From: Zelonia costaricensis
Lineage: Eukaryota; Euglenozoa; Kinetoplastea; Trypanosomatida; Trypanosomatidae
Assembly: GCA_030849075.1 (NCBI GenBank)
Contig: JASAOO010003418.1
Coordinates: forward strand, 1-57,832
DNA length: 57,832 nucleotides
Direction of reading: 5' to 3'
Shown here: in pieces, positions 35,016 to 45,160 of the stretch
How positions within the stretch are numbered: the stretch's first letter is position 1
How the letters are laid out: every line of letters starts with the position of its first letter
The notes under the pieces: model-generated
Databases searched by the model: none
What the model saw: the letters and a program-made list of their open reading frames with translations, nothing else
Told to the model about the DNA's origin: nothing
Translations under genes and position numbers: made by a program

Positions 35016-36332
35016 TTAGCTGACCGCCTCTGTCGCAGGCAGCGGCATCACCAGCGTGCGTGGCAGCGACAGGGTCGGCGACACGACAAGGAACGGCTTC
35101 GGCAGCTCCCCGCCCGAGGGGGCGAGCACGCTCACAAAGTGCTTGCCCACCTCGAGCAGGACCACCAGCCCAGCCACGTTCGCCTCCACCGCCGAGGCCG
35201 GCGTGTCCGCCCACACCACGGCGGCCAGACACAGATCGGGCACCTCACTCCACCCCAGCGGCTCGAACGTCTCGGCGTGCAGCAGCACAACGTCGGACAT
35301 CTGCACAACGCCGCGCACCGGCATCAGCGCCGTGCGCGGGGTGCCGAAGAAGTACCGCTCGAGCCGCGCGCGCTGCCGCATCTCCACAGCTGCCGCACTC
35401 GGTGGCAGGGCGCCGGCGAAGGCGGGCATGCGCAGGAACTGGACCGTGCGGCCCAGCACTGCGTTGCTGAGAAAGCGCTCAAGGTCCTCGTCAGCGCCGG
35501 CGACGACGACGTGCGTGACGGCGAAGATGGCGAGCACATCACTCAGCACGTCGTGCGCGATCTCTGTCGACGGGGACAGAGAGTGAACGACGAAGCCGCC
35601 CGCCTCGAACTTCGCGTTTGCGAACCCGAGCGAGGTAGCCGCCTGTGCGGCGCACACGCAGAGGTCAAGGTAGCGTTTACGCGTGGCGCTCGTGACGGAC
35701 GCAGAGCCGTGAAAGAAGGCGAGCGGCATGACAACGTCGAAGTCTTCCGGGGCAACCACCGGCTCCTCCACAAAGGCGGCTGATACGGTGCCCGGGCACC
35801 CCACAACCGGCATGCTCACGTCTACATCGACGAAAGCAACTCCGTGCGGGCTACCGCGACGGGTGGCGAGGTTCAGCAGCGAGCGAGAGATGATCTCCCG
35901 CTCCCACGCGTTTTCGCCGACGACGAGCACACGCGGGCCCTGCCACGAGTCCTTGAGCTCCTCAGAGCTCGTCAGCGCCGCCGCTGCTGCTGTCGTCGTG
36001 CTCCGCTCCTCGATCGCGAGCATTGCGTCCACACGGGCCGTGTCGAGCAAGGCGTGGATCTCATCGAGGGCCCCGTCGATCGGCGTCACCGCGGTGCTTG
36101 CGGCTCCCTCAACCTGCAGTACCGCGTCGGCAAACACCTCGATCAAAATGCACGTTTCAGCCGGAAAGGCGTAGCGCAGGTTTCGGGTCAGTGGACTGCG
36201 GTACAGCTCCGCTCGTCCGCTCAGCAGCACCACTGCGCCGCCGCCGTCATGGCCTGCGTCCCATTGGAGCAGCACCGTCTCCTGGCACAGCTGCAGCGTG
36301 GCCCGTGCCGCACGCGTCTGCGCCGCCATCAT
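35016..36332 (-). CDS. CLP1: Clp1-like mRNA 3'-end processing factor with degenerate Walker A
   Basis: 438 residues, the usual Clp1 length. Clp1 belongs to cleavage factor II in pre-mRNA cleavage/polyadenylation and, in animals, is an RNA 5'-OH kinase. The N-terminal beta domain matches at 33-78 (L-L-S-G-R-A-E-L-Y, then Y-A-F-P-A-E-T). The central NTPase-like domain begins at R134-V-L-V-V-G-E and keeps F-V-D169-V-D171 followed by G-C-P-G-T-V, the Clp1 form of Walker B and the next strand. F-H-G-S-A-S (207-212) stands where the family has F-G-H-T-S. The C-terminal domain contains Y-F-F-G at 327-330. The P-loop, however, reads G139-E-N-A-W-E144-R145-E146, so the second Gly, the Lys and the Ser/Thr of GxxxxGK[ST] are all lost. 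Catalysis and normal ATP binding look impossible, which suggests a structural role. In trypanosomatids polyadenylation is coupled to trans-splicing of the downstream gene. The start is the first of two adjacent ATGs. Confidence 0.85.
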   Translation of the reverse strand: MMAAQTRAARATLQLCQETVLLQWDAGHDGGGAVVLLSGRAELYRSPLTRNLRYAFPAETCILIEVFADAVLQVEGAASTAVTPIDGALDEIHALLDTARVDAMLAIEERSTTTAAAAALTSSEELKDSWQGPRVLVVGENAWEREIISRSLLNLATRRGSPHGVAFVDVDVSMPVVGCPGTVSAAFVEEPVVAPEDFDVVMPLAFFHGSASVTSATRKRYLDLCVCAAQAATSLGFANAKFEAGGFVVHSLSPSTEIAHDVLSDVLAIFAVTHVVVAGADEDLERFLSNAVLGRTVQFLRMPAFAGALPPSAAAVEMRQRARLERYFFGTPRTALMPVRGVVQMSDVVLLHAETFEPLGWSEVPDLCLAAVVWADTPASAVEANVAGLVVLLEVGKHFVSVLAPSGGELPKPFLVVSPTLSLPRTLVMPLPATEAVS

Positions 36333-36926
36333 GTGTGCGCCCGGTGATGAGCGCTGCTTGTGCGTTTTGTGCGCTGCTTATGTGTGTGCGTGTGCGTGTG
36401 TGTTTAGGATAGAGAACGGGGGAAGGGAGGACGCGGGGCGGGCAAGCGCAGTTCGTGCCGTCACAGAAAAGTGAGCAGGTTGACAAGGCAGAGCATAGAA
36501 GAGGAGGTACGAGACCGGGGGAACCGAAGCAGGCAAGTGCGCATGACGCGCAACCCTCGAGCAGAACGAAAGGCGCTGTGTTTGAGCAACGACTGTTCGA
36601 GTTGATGAGGACGCCGTCGTTAGAGCCTCACGTCTGCGGAGACACACGAGTGCACAAGCGCCTTGCTTCTGCTGATCGCAAGCAGTGATACTGGTTCTTT
36701 GTTGTTGCTGTTGTTGTCCTTTTGCGTGCAACTACGTAGTGATACTGTCTGACGGATTTTCTTGCACTCTGCCCGTCTGGTTGATCTGTGCGTGACAATC
36801 AAAAAGTGGCCAGGCCAGACCGCGCCGTGAAGCCAGCCCTGCTCCACGTGCCCGTGACGCAGCTCCAGTAGCTCCCGTTTGAGCGATCATCAAGAGGCTC
36901 GCATGTGTAGGCGCACATTACGCGAC
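36333..36926. other. Spacer between the Clp1-like and PTH2-like genes
   Basis: About 0.6 kb. It holds a GT-rich stretch at about 36,380-36,404, the splice region of the Clp1-like gene, and a GTT repeat near 36,699-36,718. No gene is seen. Confidence 0.55.
36377..36430 (-). promoter_or_regulatory. Predicted trans-splice acceptor for the Clp1-like gene
   Basis: The complement of 36,406-36,430 is C/T-rich and is followed by an AC-repeat stretch. The first AG is at 36,378-36,377, implying a 5' UTR of about 44 nt. Confidence 0.35.
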
Positions 36927-37790
36927 TCAAGAAAAAAGCTTGAGGGCGCCTGTGATCGGCTTCAGCACCTCCGCCGGTGCTGGGCCAATCGCGACAATCA
37001 CAACCTCCCCTGGAGTTGACGGGGCCTGCACGGCGCCTGCCGGGGTTGCTGGCACGGCGTCTTCGCGACGGAGCAGCGCCATGGGCAGCCGCGCCGCCTC
37101 AGCGGCAGTCACGAGAGCGTGCATCGTGTCCGCGTCGGGGCACTTGAGGGCAATCTTGGCGCAACCGATTCGGTTCCACCAGAGGTACCAGCGGCGCCAC
37201 CGCGTGCGCTCCTCCGCTGTCACGGACGCCGGTGCTGGCAGCGTCCTGGACGGTGAGCCGGCATCGCGGGTCGCCTGCTGTCCTCCTTCGTGATTCTGCA
37301 GCTCCACCAGCTCAATGCCTGCCGACGCGGTGAGGACTGCGACCTCCTGCGCCGTGACCTTGGGCTGCACCGTGTTGCGCACCACAAACACGATCTTGAG
37401 CTGGAGCGCCTCCATCTCCTCGTACTCGCTGTCCGCCTCGTCGGACGATCCGCTCCCAGTCGACTCCCAGCTCGCCTCATCGCTCCCCTCGCCATCCACC
37501 TCTGCCGCGGTGTTCTCAGGTACGTCGAGTGGTGGTGTGCTTGGCGAGGCGGCCGCACCGGACGCGTGGCGCATCTTTTCGAGCTGCTGCGTCGCCCGCT
37601 CTCGCCGCGACAGCACCGGCGGCGGCGCAGCGGGGAATCGCGGCCAACCGAGCCGTCGCAGGACGAGCTGCCGCAGTACCGCGGCGCACAGCAGGGCCGT
37701 GCTGCACCCGAGCAGCGCACCGAGGACGGCGACAAACGCCGGGGCAGCAGCGGCTGCGGCGTCCGCGGCAGACGATTCGACGAGGCTCAT
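36927..37790 (-). CDS. Membrane-anchored protein with a degenerate peptidyl-tRNA hydrolase 2 (PTH2) domain
   Basis: 287 residues. Residues about 17-39 form a transmembrane anchor. A basic juxtamembrane segment and an acidic Ser/Glu linker (about 95-127) follow, then a PTH2-fold domain at 131-287. Fold markers are clear: L-K-I-V-F-V-V-R138 at the start, W205-N-R-I-G-C-A-K-I-A-L-K216, and the C-terminal A-I-G-P-A-P-A-E-V with G-A-L-K-L-F. The N-terminal anchor resembles animal PTRH2 (Bit1), which sits in the mitochondrial outer membrane. The catalytic segment normally reading M-x-K-G-K-x-A-A-Q-x-x-H-A is V-Q-P-K-V-T-A-Q here with no His. The D-A-G-x-T-Q loop is replaced by E-D-A-V-P-A-T. A 30-residue insertion splits the first half of the domain. 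Hydrolase activity is therefore doubtful. The first in-frame ATG is at 37790. Confidence 0.78.
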   Translation of the reverse strand: MSLVESSAADAAAAAAPAFVAVLGALLGCSTALLCAAVLRQLVLRRLGWPRFPAAPPPVLSRRERATQQLEKMRHASGAAASPSTPPLDVPENTAAEVDGEGSDEASWESTGSGSSDEADSEYEEMEALQLKIVFVVRNTVQPKVTAQEVAVLTASAGIELVELQNHEGGQQATRDAGSPSRTLPAPASVTAEERTRWRRWYLWWNRIGCAKIALKCPDADTMHALVTAAEAARLPMALLRREDAVPATPAGAVQAPSTPGEVVIVAIGPAPAEVLKPITGALKLFS

Positions 37791-38629
37791 TGGTGAGCCC
37801 GATGCGTCCGGCGTACGCCACGTGAAGTGGACGGGGGAAAAACGAAAAGACGACGCGTGACGCCGTGATGTGCGTGTCACTAGCGAGAGACCGTCGCTGA
37901 GTCACCGGGGGGGGGGTCGCAACAAGGCAGCCCGCGCGCAGTCCCGTAGAGCTCATGTCAGAGGTGAGGATGAAGTCGGAAAAGGAAAAGACGGGGCATT
38001 TCAAAGGGAGCAAAAAAGAGTGTGCAGGGATACATTCCTGTGCGGGGGATGACACGCTACGCCACCCCGCCCGAAGTAGTAGGAAAGGTTGGGGAGCGTC
38101 ACAAGGTAAAGGAGACGCGTGTGCCGCCGCCGCCACCGCCGCCTCTCCCCCCTCCCCCTCCCTATCCTCTCCATCAAACAGCTTTTTTTTTTTTTTGCCA
38201 TCTCCACCACCAGGTGGGAAAGCAACAGCGCTTCATCACGGATGCGCCTCTACGCGCTGCTGGTGGTGCAAAGCCATCGAACGAGGGTCTGACACCTTCG
38301 CCGATGCCATTGTCCTTCTCCTGCCACTGTGGCTCTGTGCGTTGTTTTCCTTTCTTCTTCGCAGGCTTGAGCCTTGGCTTCTTCCTTCCTTTCCATGTGC
38401 GACGTCGTTCGAGGCAACGACGGAGCGCGGGTGCAATCGCGAGGAGAAGGGGGGGGGGGAGCGGTGAGGAGGAAGGAGTGCGAGCCTCCGGTCGTTGCTT
38501 GAAACAGGATCGCCTGCTGACATGCCTCCTACAAGACACCGGCGTATTCAGCGCACTCGACACTCCGCCAGCTCTCGTCATCGTTCCACCCTTCTCCTTT
38601 TTTTTTCTCCTCGCTGGACCTTGCCTGTC
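37791..38629. other. Spacer between the PTH2-like and pseudokinase genes
   Basis: About 0.8 kb. It has a G run near 37,909, C/T-rich DNA at about 38,120-38,165, a T run near 38,183 and a G run near 38,450. No gene is recognised. Confidence 0.55.
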
Positions 38630-41600
38630 CTACACGGTCGAGCTGTGCTGCCGGCGCAGCAGAATGCCCGGCGAGGTCTCGTTCACCGGGCGCACGCTCC
38701 CCAGCGTCAGCGGCTCGGTGCGCAGCCCCAAAGCAGCGCCGCGCACGTTCCCGTGCTTCTGCCGCAGCACCCCCTTTGGCGAGCCCTTCGCGGCTGAGGA
38801 CGCCCCGCCTGCCGCGCTGTAGCCACCCGCGCCACGCTCGCGCGGCGCTCGGTTCTCTGCACCGATCCTGCTCGTCTGCAGCGGACCCGGCGTGGGAGCC
38901 CCGCGCCGAACCGCCGTCATCGCCGCAGGACGCGGCGCGGGCAACTCAGCCGGCTCGACAGCGCCGGGACTTCCTACCGCTGTGGCCACTGCGCCGCCTT
39001 CTCCACGAGGGGTGTTGTCAGCGCTGGGCTTCGGGCGCACCCTGCGCGGCGCTAACCGCTGCATAGCCTTGCGCTGGGCGGGTGAAAGGGCCTTCTCCGC
39101 CTCCACATCGGCCGCCATACGCGGCCGTGGCGTGGTCGTGCGTAGCGGGGCCGCAGCCTCACCCCGTGCGCTCTCGCCAACTGCCCCACGAGCCCGCGCG
39201 CTGCGTTGCTCCTGCGGCTGCGGCTGCTGCGACTTCTTCAGTGTCAGCGGCTGCGGTGGTGCAGCAGTGGGAGCAGCAGCTTGGGCGGGGTTCTGATTCG
39301 CTGGCATCCGGCCGCGCGAGGCGGTGGTCTGTGCAAAGTAGCGCGGCGGCCCCATCATGCCAGTGGACGACACACGCCGGAACGTGCGCGGGGAGAGGCC
39401 CGGGTGCTGCGGCCCCGGCGGTGGCCGCGCCGTGTTGGGCCACCGCGGACTGCCGCCGCCGCCGTATTTCTGCGGCGCCCCTGGAACGGCGACGCGGGGC
39501 GAGCGGTTGGAGAAGCGCGGGGAGGTGCCGGGAGTCTTGCCAGGGAGCTGTGCAGCGGCGCCGTCCTTGGGGGTCCGCACCTCAGCAGCAGCGCCGTTGC
39601 CGGTCACAGTGCCGCTACTGCCCGCCGCCCGCTGCGCGGCCAAGTTGCCCAGCACGCTCGACAGCGGCAGCGGCTTTACGACAGGCGGCACCTTTGCAGA
39701 CAATTCCAGCGGTGGGGTTTGCTGCTGCTGCTGCGCCGGTGGTTTGGAAGACGGTGGAGCAACACCCGTAGCGGCGGCGCCGTTGCCTCCCGTTGTGGTG
39801 GTGGGCTTCGCCGCTACAGCGCGTCCCCGGGCCGAGCGCAGCGGTGTCGCCGCTGTTGTCGTTGGTGCAGGGCCACGACCTGAGGCGCCGCCGGCCCCAC
39901 CGCGTGGCCGGAGCACTGGAGCGCGTGCCTGTGCCGGGCGGGCCGCACGGACCTTGCCGCCGATTGTGGGGTGCATAACGCGGTACGAGTGCGGCGATGG
40001 CGGCCGTGGCTCAGGACTCTCACTGAGCACTCGAGAACGATCGCGCGTACCGTGTGGCGGCGCGGCGCTGTTGGTGGCGGGGTTCCCGGAGTCGCCTGGC
40101 ACGCCACTCCCGCGCCGGGCACCACCCTCGATCGTCTTGGCACTCTTTCCCTGTGCGGGCGCAGCAGCGGCGGCAGCGGCGGCGGCGGCAGCAGCAGCGG
40201 TGGTGGTAGAGTACGTCACGGCAGAGGCTGTGGTGGCTCTTCGTGGCTTCTCGAGTAGTGCGGGAATCGCCCGTGCGACGCCGCCGACGGCACGCCGCGA
40301 GGCGGCCCCGGCGGAGGAGGACGAGAGGAGCAGCGCCTGCTGCCACTCCTCGCGGCGCTGCCGGTCCGCCTCGGCCTGCTGGCGGTGGTCCTGTATGCGC
40401 CGCCGCTGATTCATGAGGGCCATGCTCACCACGTCGTCCAGCAGCCGCTCCCGCTGCTGGTCGCGCGAGGTGGCATACTGCCGCGGCGTCGTGGGTGCGG
40501 GTGTCTGCGACTGCGGCGGCGTCGTGGTCGAGCGCGAGTTCTCGCGCGGCGTGCGGGCCTCTGTGATCAGGGTGCGGCCGCTGCGGGGCGACGGCGCCTT
40601 GCGTGCCCGGCCGCTGGCGCCAGTCACAGAGCGGCGGCCCTGCATGAGGTACGCGCTGGGCTTCACCTTGATGGGCGACGTACGCAGCGGGGGATCGTAC
40701 GAGTACTGCTCGTCATCGTCAAACGCGCTGGGCGACAGCGTCAGTCGCGCCTTCTTCGTCTGCGGCGACAGGGGCTGTGGTCGAGGCGGCAGCGGCGCGT
40801 TCTTGCGACGGTGCTTGTTGACCAGCAGCTGCTCGTTGCGCAGCGCCGCTTGGTGGTACGCCATCTTGTCCTTGAGCGACATCTGCGTCGCCGGCGATAC
40901 GGTCTGCGCATCCGCAGCGCCGCTGTCACCCCGCGGCGAGGCCGCTGTTCCGGTAGGGCGCCGCGACTTGCTTGGGAGGAGCTCTGACGCAGACGCGTTG
41001 GGTGAGGGGGCACGCGAGACGGCAGTGGCGCCGTTGTCACTGCTGCCCGCGCCGGCGTCGCCGTCCCCGCCGCGTGCCTGCGAGGACGTGGCGGACGGGG
41101 CGGGGCTGCTTGACCTGGCGCGGGTTGAGCCCTGTGCCGCCGCACTCACCGAATCGGTCGATTCGTGGCCACCTGCGTTGATACCGCCGCCCTCCAGGCT
41201 CATGGTCGGGTCAACGTGGCGAGTGCCCGCCTGATGCGGCGGCGGCGGCGGCGGCCGGTCCTCGACGTCGCTGTCGCTGGGGTGGCTGCTGGCGTCTGCA
41301 TCGACGGTGCCGTCTTCTTGACTGGCCTGCGGCGATGCGCCGGTCGGCAGGTCGGCGGGCGCGCCGGGTGCGCGGCTGGCGCTCTCGTCGATGGTGTCGG
41401 CGTGGCGCAGCAGATGGGCCCGGATGCGCTCCACCGTCTCACTCACGAGCTCCTCCACGCGGCTCGCCCCCATGACGGTGCTGCCCTGTGCCGCGGCGGT
41501 GGAGATGTGCAGCTGGGCAAAGGAGGAATGCAGCACCCACTCGAGGTCTGCCACAAACGCCTGGGGGTCGAAGCTGGTGACGGTGGCGTCGCTGAGGAGC

Positions 41601-42238
41601 AGCCAGTCGCTGACGACCCACCGCGACGGCTGCCGTGCCTCGGAGGCGCCGTCGCGGACAATGAGCAGTTGCTTGATGGCGTCGGAGCTGAGGTTGCCGT
41701 GCGGTGGCAGCCCGGCGCTCGCGTAGCCGAACGCCTCAACGGCGTTCAGAATCTCGAGGAAGACGCACTCCTCCATGATGCCCCAGCCGGAGCGGATGAT
41801 GTCGCCGAGGGAGAGCCCCGAGAAGGCGTCCACACTCGCCACATACGTGTCACCGGTCGAGGGTTGCTCCTGGATGTACACGTCAATCGGGAGGGACACG
41901 CAGGCCGGAACGCTGCAGTGCGCCGAGGCGGACAGCAGCGCGTTGATGCGGTCCTGCTGCCGCTTGACGATGCCCACGTTTTGTGGTGAAAGGTTGTGGC
42001 TTGCGCGGCGCTTGCGTGGCGGGCTGCCCGCGCTGCTGTCACCGTCGCCGTACTCGTCGGCCACGATGGCGAGCTTGCGGCTGCGGATTTCGTAGGCGCC
42101 GCCGGTCATCTTGTCCTCGGCGCAGAAACGTGGCCCGTTCTTGCTCTCATCCGCCTCACTCACGCAGCTCCGCACAGTCAGCAGGGGAAATAGGTCATGG
42201 TCGATGCTGCTGTGCGTTGCCAAGGAGCTCTTGAACAT
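38630..42238 (-). CDS. Large protein with an N-terminal pseudokinase-like domain and long disordered tail
   Basis: 1202 residues. Residues about 85-245 read like the core of a protein kinase without catalytic residues: helical S-L-G-D-I-I and the E-C-V-F-L-E-I-L-N-A-V-E-A-F helix before the catalytic loop; then H180-G181-N182-L183 where active kinases have H-R-D-L; then V-S-D211-W212-L where they have D-F-G; then D231-L-E-W-V-L in the place of the D-x-W-S-x-G helix. No VAIK lysine or glycine-rich loop is evident. The remaining ~950 residues are Ser/Pro/Arg/Ala-rich and probably disordered, with a run of 14 alanines at about 680-693. A scaffold or allosteric role is likely if the domain call is right. 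The ATG at 42238 is preferred because upstream in-frame sequence is pyrimidine-coded spacer. The gene itself is sure; the pseudokinase call is moderate. Confidence 0.75.
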   Translation of the reverse strand: MFKSSLATHSSIDHDLFPLLTVRSCVSEADESKNGPRFCAEDKMTGGAYEIRSRKLAIVADEYGDGDSSAGSPPRKRRASHNLSPQNVGIVKRQQDRINALLSASAHCSVPACVSLPIDVYIQEQPSTGDTYVASVDAFSGLSLGDIIRSGWGIMEECVFLEILNAVEAFGYASAGLPPHGNLSSDAIKQLLIVRDGASEARQPSRWVVSDWLLLSDATVTSFDPQAFVADLEWVLHSSFAQLHISTAAAQGSTVMGASRVEELVSETVERIRAHLLRHADTIDESASRAPGAPADLPTGASPQASQEDGTVDADASSHPSDSDVEDRPPPPPPHQAGTRHVDPTMSLEGGGINAGGHESTDSVSAAAQGSTRARSSSPAPSATSSQARGGDGDAGAGSSDNGATAVSRAPSPNASASELLPSKSRRPTGTAASPRGDSGAADAQTVSPATQMSLKDKMAYHQAALRNEQLLVNKHRRKNAPLPPRPQPLSPQTKKARLTLSPSAFDDDEQYSYDPPLRTSPIKVKPSAYLMQGRRSVTGASGRARKAPSPRSGRTLITEARTPRENSRSTTTPPQSQTPAPTTPRQYATSRDQQRERLLDDVVSMALMNQRRRIQDHRQQAEADRQRREEWQQALLLSSSSAGAASRRAVGGVARAIPALLEKPRRATTASAVTYSTTTAAAAAAAAAAAAAPAQGKSAKTIEGGARRGSGVPGDSGNPATNSAAPPHGTRDRSRVLSESPEPRPPSPHSYRVMHPTIGGKVRAARPAQARAPVLRPRGGAGGASGRGPAPTTTAATPLRSARGRAVAAKPTTTTGGNGAAATGVAPPSSKPPAQQQQQTPPLELSAKVPPVVKPLPLSSVLGNLAAQRAAGSSGTVTGNGAAAEVRTPKDGAAAQLPGKTPGTSPRFSNRSPRVAVPGAPQKYGGGGSPRWPNTARPPPGPQHPGLSPRTFRRVSSTGMMGPPRYFAQTTASRGRMPANQNPAQAAAPTAAPPQPLTLKKSQQPQPQEQRSARARGAVGESARGEAAAPLRTTTPRPRMAADVEAEKALSPAQRKAMQRLAPRRVRPKPSADNTPRGEGGAVATAVGSPGAVEPAELPAPRPAAMTAVRRGAPTPGPLQTSRIGAENRAPRERGAGGYSAAGGASSAAKGSPKGVLRQKHGNVRGAALGLRTEPLTLGSVRPVNETSPGILLRRQHSSTV
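40159..40200 (-). repeat. GCN (poly-alanine) codon repeat
   Basis: About 14 consecutive alanine codons (a mix of GCC and GCT) inside the pseudokinase-like gene, at about residues 680-693. The mixed codons argue against recent slippage of a pure repeat. Confidence 0.85.
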
Positions 42239-45160
42239 TCTGCCGAGATCTAGGAGAAGTTGAGGTGCGGACAGCGAGCAGAGCAGACGAGAAGAACAGA
42301 AGCAAAGGCAATCAATCACCCCCTGTCCGCTACCTTGCTCGACACAAAAGAGGGGGGGAGGTCTAGCGACACGCACCAGCGATGGAAACCGAAAGAGTGA
42401 GAGGCGCCCACACGGAGACTCCTCAAGCGATGTCGCAGCTCGCGGCCGTGACGAGGGAGGGAGAGGGGGGAGGGAAGGGAAAAGAGAGTCGAAGGCGGAT
42501 GGCGACGGGAGGGAGGGAGGGAAGGGGGGAGAGGGAGAGCGAGACCGCGGACTCGAAAGGGGAGAACACGCAAGGACGGTACGTCGGTCGTGGTGAGAGG
42601 GAAGAAGTAGTCGTGAAAATGCGGAACTAAAAGAGCCAAAAAAAAAAAAAGCAACGCGCCGTCGAAGAGTGTCGCGGCGGCTTGACACCAGCTGAAGACA
42701 ACCGCAGAACAAGGAAGCAAAAAGAAGACAGAATCCAACGGCGGTCAGCCGGGATGGGAAACGTTGGGATCTACGTCAAGCGACTAAGCAAACACACACA
42801 CACACACACTAAACAAAGGCGGGGAGGGTGAAAGATGATGAGGTAGAGTGAGTGAGGTAGAGAAATCCAAAAAGGTGAAAACGACAGAGACACCACAAAA
42901 CCGAGCTACAAGGGAGTGGAGCCCGGGTGCTCCAGATCGCAAAGACACACTCCCGCAGACAGATAAAAAAAGGGGGAGGACGAAGATAACAAACGAAGAA
43001 ATCCACAAACACGCACAGACGCACGCGCACCCGATGAGACTACGCAGGGGCGCGACTGCCGCGAACCACCCTACCAACGTCGAGGTCCCTGAAAACACAA
43101 AATGCAGTGAGGGGGTTCCCTTACCACGTCATGCACACACACACACGCCAGTTCGCACGCACACCCGCGCGCAGCCCAAGTGGAGGAACGCGTGCGAAGA
43201 CAAGCGTCAAACCATCAAAAGGGAAAAAACGCGATGCGGCAGAAGTGGAGTGGAGCGCTGGAGAATCGTGTAAGCGCACACAAAGTCAGGACAGCCCCCA
43301 CAGCACAGCGGAGCAAAGGGGAGTGAAGCGGGGTGAGGCGGGTGCGGTAACAGCGGAGGAGCGAGGCCGTTGTTTGAGCAGTGCTCGCAGTTGCCCCTTT
43401 GATGAAGAGAAAGCGGCGAATACGGTCGCAGAGACCAGCAGCGATACAGCTGTGCCCTGCTCAGACGAACAGCGGACGGGAGGGAGCGGTGGGGGATGGG
43501 GGGGGGAGGCGGTGAGGTTCGAGGAATCGCGCCAAGAGGCGAAGGGGGGGGAGTGAGTAGTATACAGAGCAAGTGGCGCAGCGGTGCTACGAGAGGGAGG
43601 GGGGAGGAGGAAGAAGGCGATGCAGTGCAGCTGAGATGAGAGAGCAGGCAGAGCCTCCGCACACTCCCGCGCCGCACAGACACTAAAAGTGTGTCTCTGT
43701 GTGGGCACCGATCACCCGAAAGACAGACGGGGGATAAAGAGAGCGACAGAGCAGCCGTGTGGCGCCGCCCCCTTTTTGAGTGGTCGCTCTCTAGTGTGAG
43801 TGTAGGTGTGAGTGAGGCTGTGTTTGTGCGAGACGAGGGTTGATGTGCGAGTCCACACAAGAAGGTCCTGTCAACGCTGGGCTACAGGATTCTGGTAGTC
43901 TTGTGTGCGTGGTTTTCTATTTTTCCGGACGTGCTGACTGCGTGAAGTGCGGCCCCTCAACGACGGGTGCGGAGGAAGGGAGGGCGGGCAGCGTGGCGGC
44001 ACGTTGGTGTGTGGCAGCCACACAAGGAGAATGTGGAACGCATCCAAAGAGAAAACAAAAACAGACAATGCGTAGAAGATGTGGGGATCGAGGGGGGCAG
44101 AAGGCAGCAGGAATGAAGAGAACTACTCGGTTCTAGCATGTGGCAGTCAGGGAGTCAGCTCTGTGGTGTGTTGATTACAGGTCATACTTGCCAGCAGGTA
44201 GCCCTGAACTGCGCGTTCGAGATGGACAAACACCGCGGAGTGCCATGGTGCGCCGGCGGTACAGCTGTGCAGCACGGTGCTCGACCAGATCGTATCCGAG
44301 AAGACAAGAAAAAAAAAACGCAGTTTGCCTAGGCTGGTGGAGCGCGCCAAGGACGCCGCGCTGTCTGGACACGGCGCGGACGTGGTCATAATCCGTCATA
44401 CCGCACAATCGCACCATGTGATGCTCGAAGTGCCTCTTTCACTAGTTGAGTGGATGTCCTCTTCTCTTTTTTTTTTTGAGTTCGTCAGAGCCCGCTGCAC
44501 CACCGGTACAAGCGATACCGCCGCGTCTTGTCATCCCTCCCTCCCTCTCTGTTGCGCAACGTCTGCACACATTTGTTTTGGTTACGATGTCGGCGCTCAT
44601 GCGCGTCAAGACAGTGAGACCGGCGTGCCGTACTGTGTGCTGTAAGCCTGAATGGAGGCCGCACAGAGTGCTCCTTCTTTTGGTTTTTGCACAGACCTCG
44701 TGGGCTGTCCTCCTCGGTGACGGCGTGCGTTTGGCGTCCGCACTAGCCCTCGGCGCGATCGCCGCTCTCACGAAACGCCCAGGAAACCAGCGCCGACCAG
44801 CTTCCCGGCCGGCGGTGTCGTTTTCTTGCGTGCCGCTAACCAAACGCCGGGGAAGGAGGGGGGGAGACGCCTCACACCGTCTACCGTCTACTGAGAGTAA
44901 GAAGAAGGGTGGCGGACTCCTAGCTGGAAGAGGAAGAGGGGTGGGGGGCAGAGAAGAAGCTTGGAAGAAGACGTGCGGCTTTGCGGCGCGGAAGAGGTAC
45001 GAGAAGAGCAGAGGCACCCCATAAACGGGTCGTCGGCGCCACCCCCCCCCCCCCCACTCGTTCCTTTTGTTGTTGTTGAGAAGCCGTAGGAGCGAGGAAG
45101 GTACGTACACGTACACGTTGGCAAACACGCGGACTTGGCATACCCACCTCCTTGCAAAGG

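Noticed and set aside
37791..37880. N-terminal extension of the PTH2-like protein to 37880
   Set aside because: The codon there is GTG, not ATG; the first in-frame ATG is at 37790.
42239..42712. N-terminal extension of the pseudokinase-like protein by 158 residues
   Set aside because: Phe/Ser/Pro/Leu-rich translation of spacer pyrimidine tracts. The ATG at 42238 begins ordinary protein sequence.
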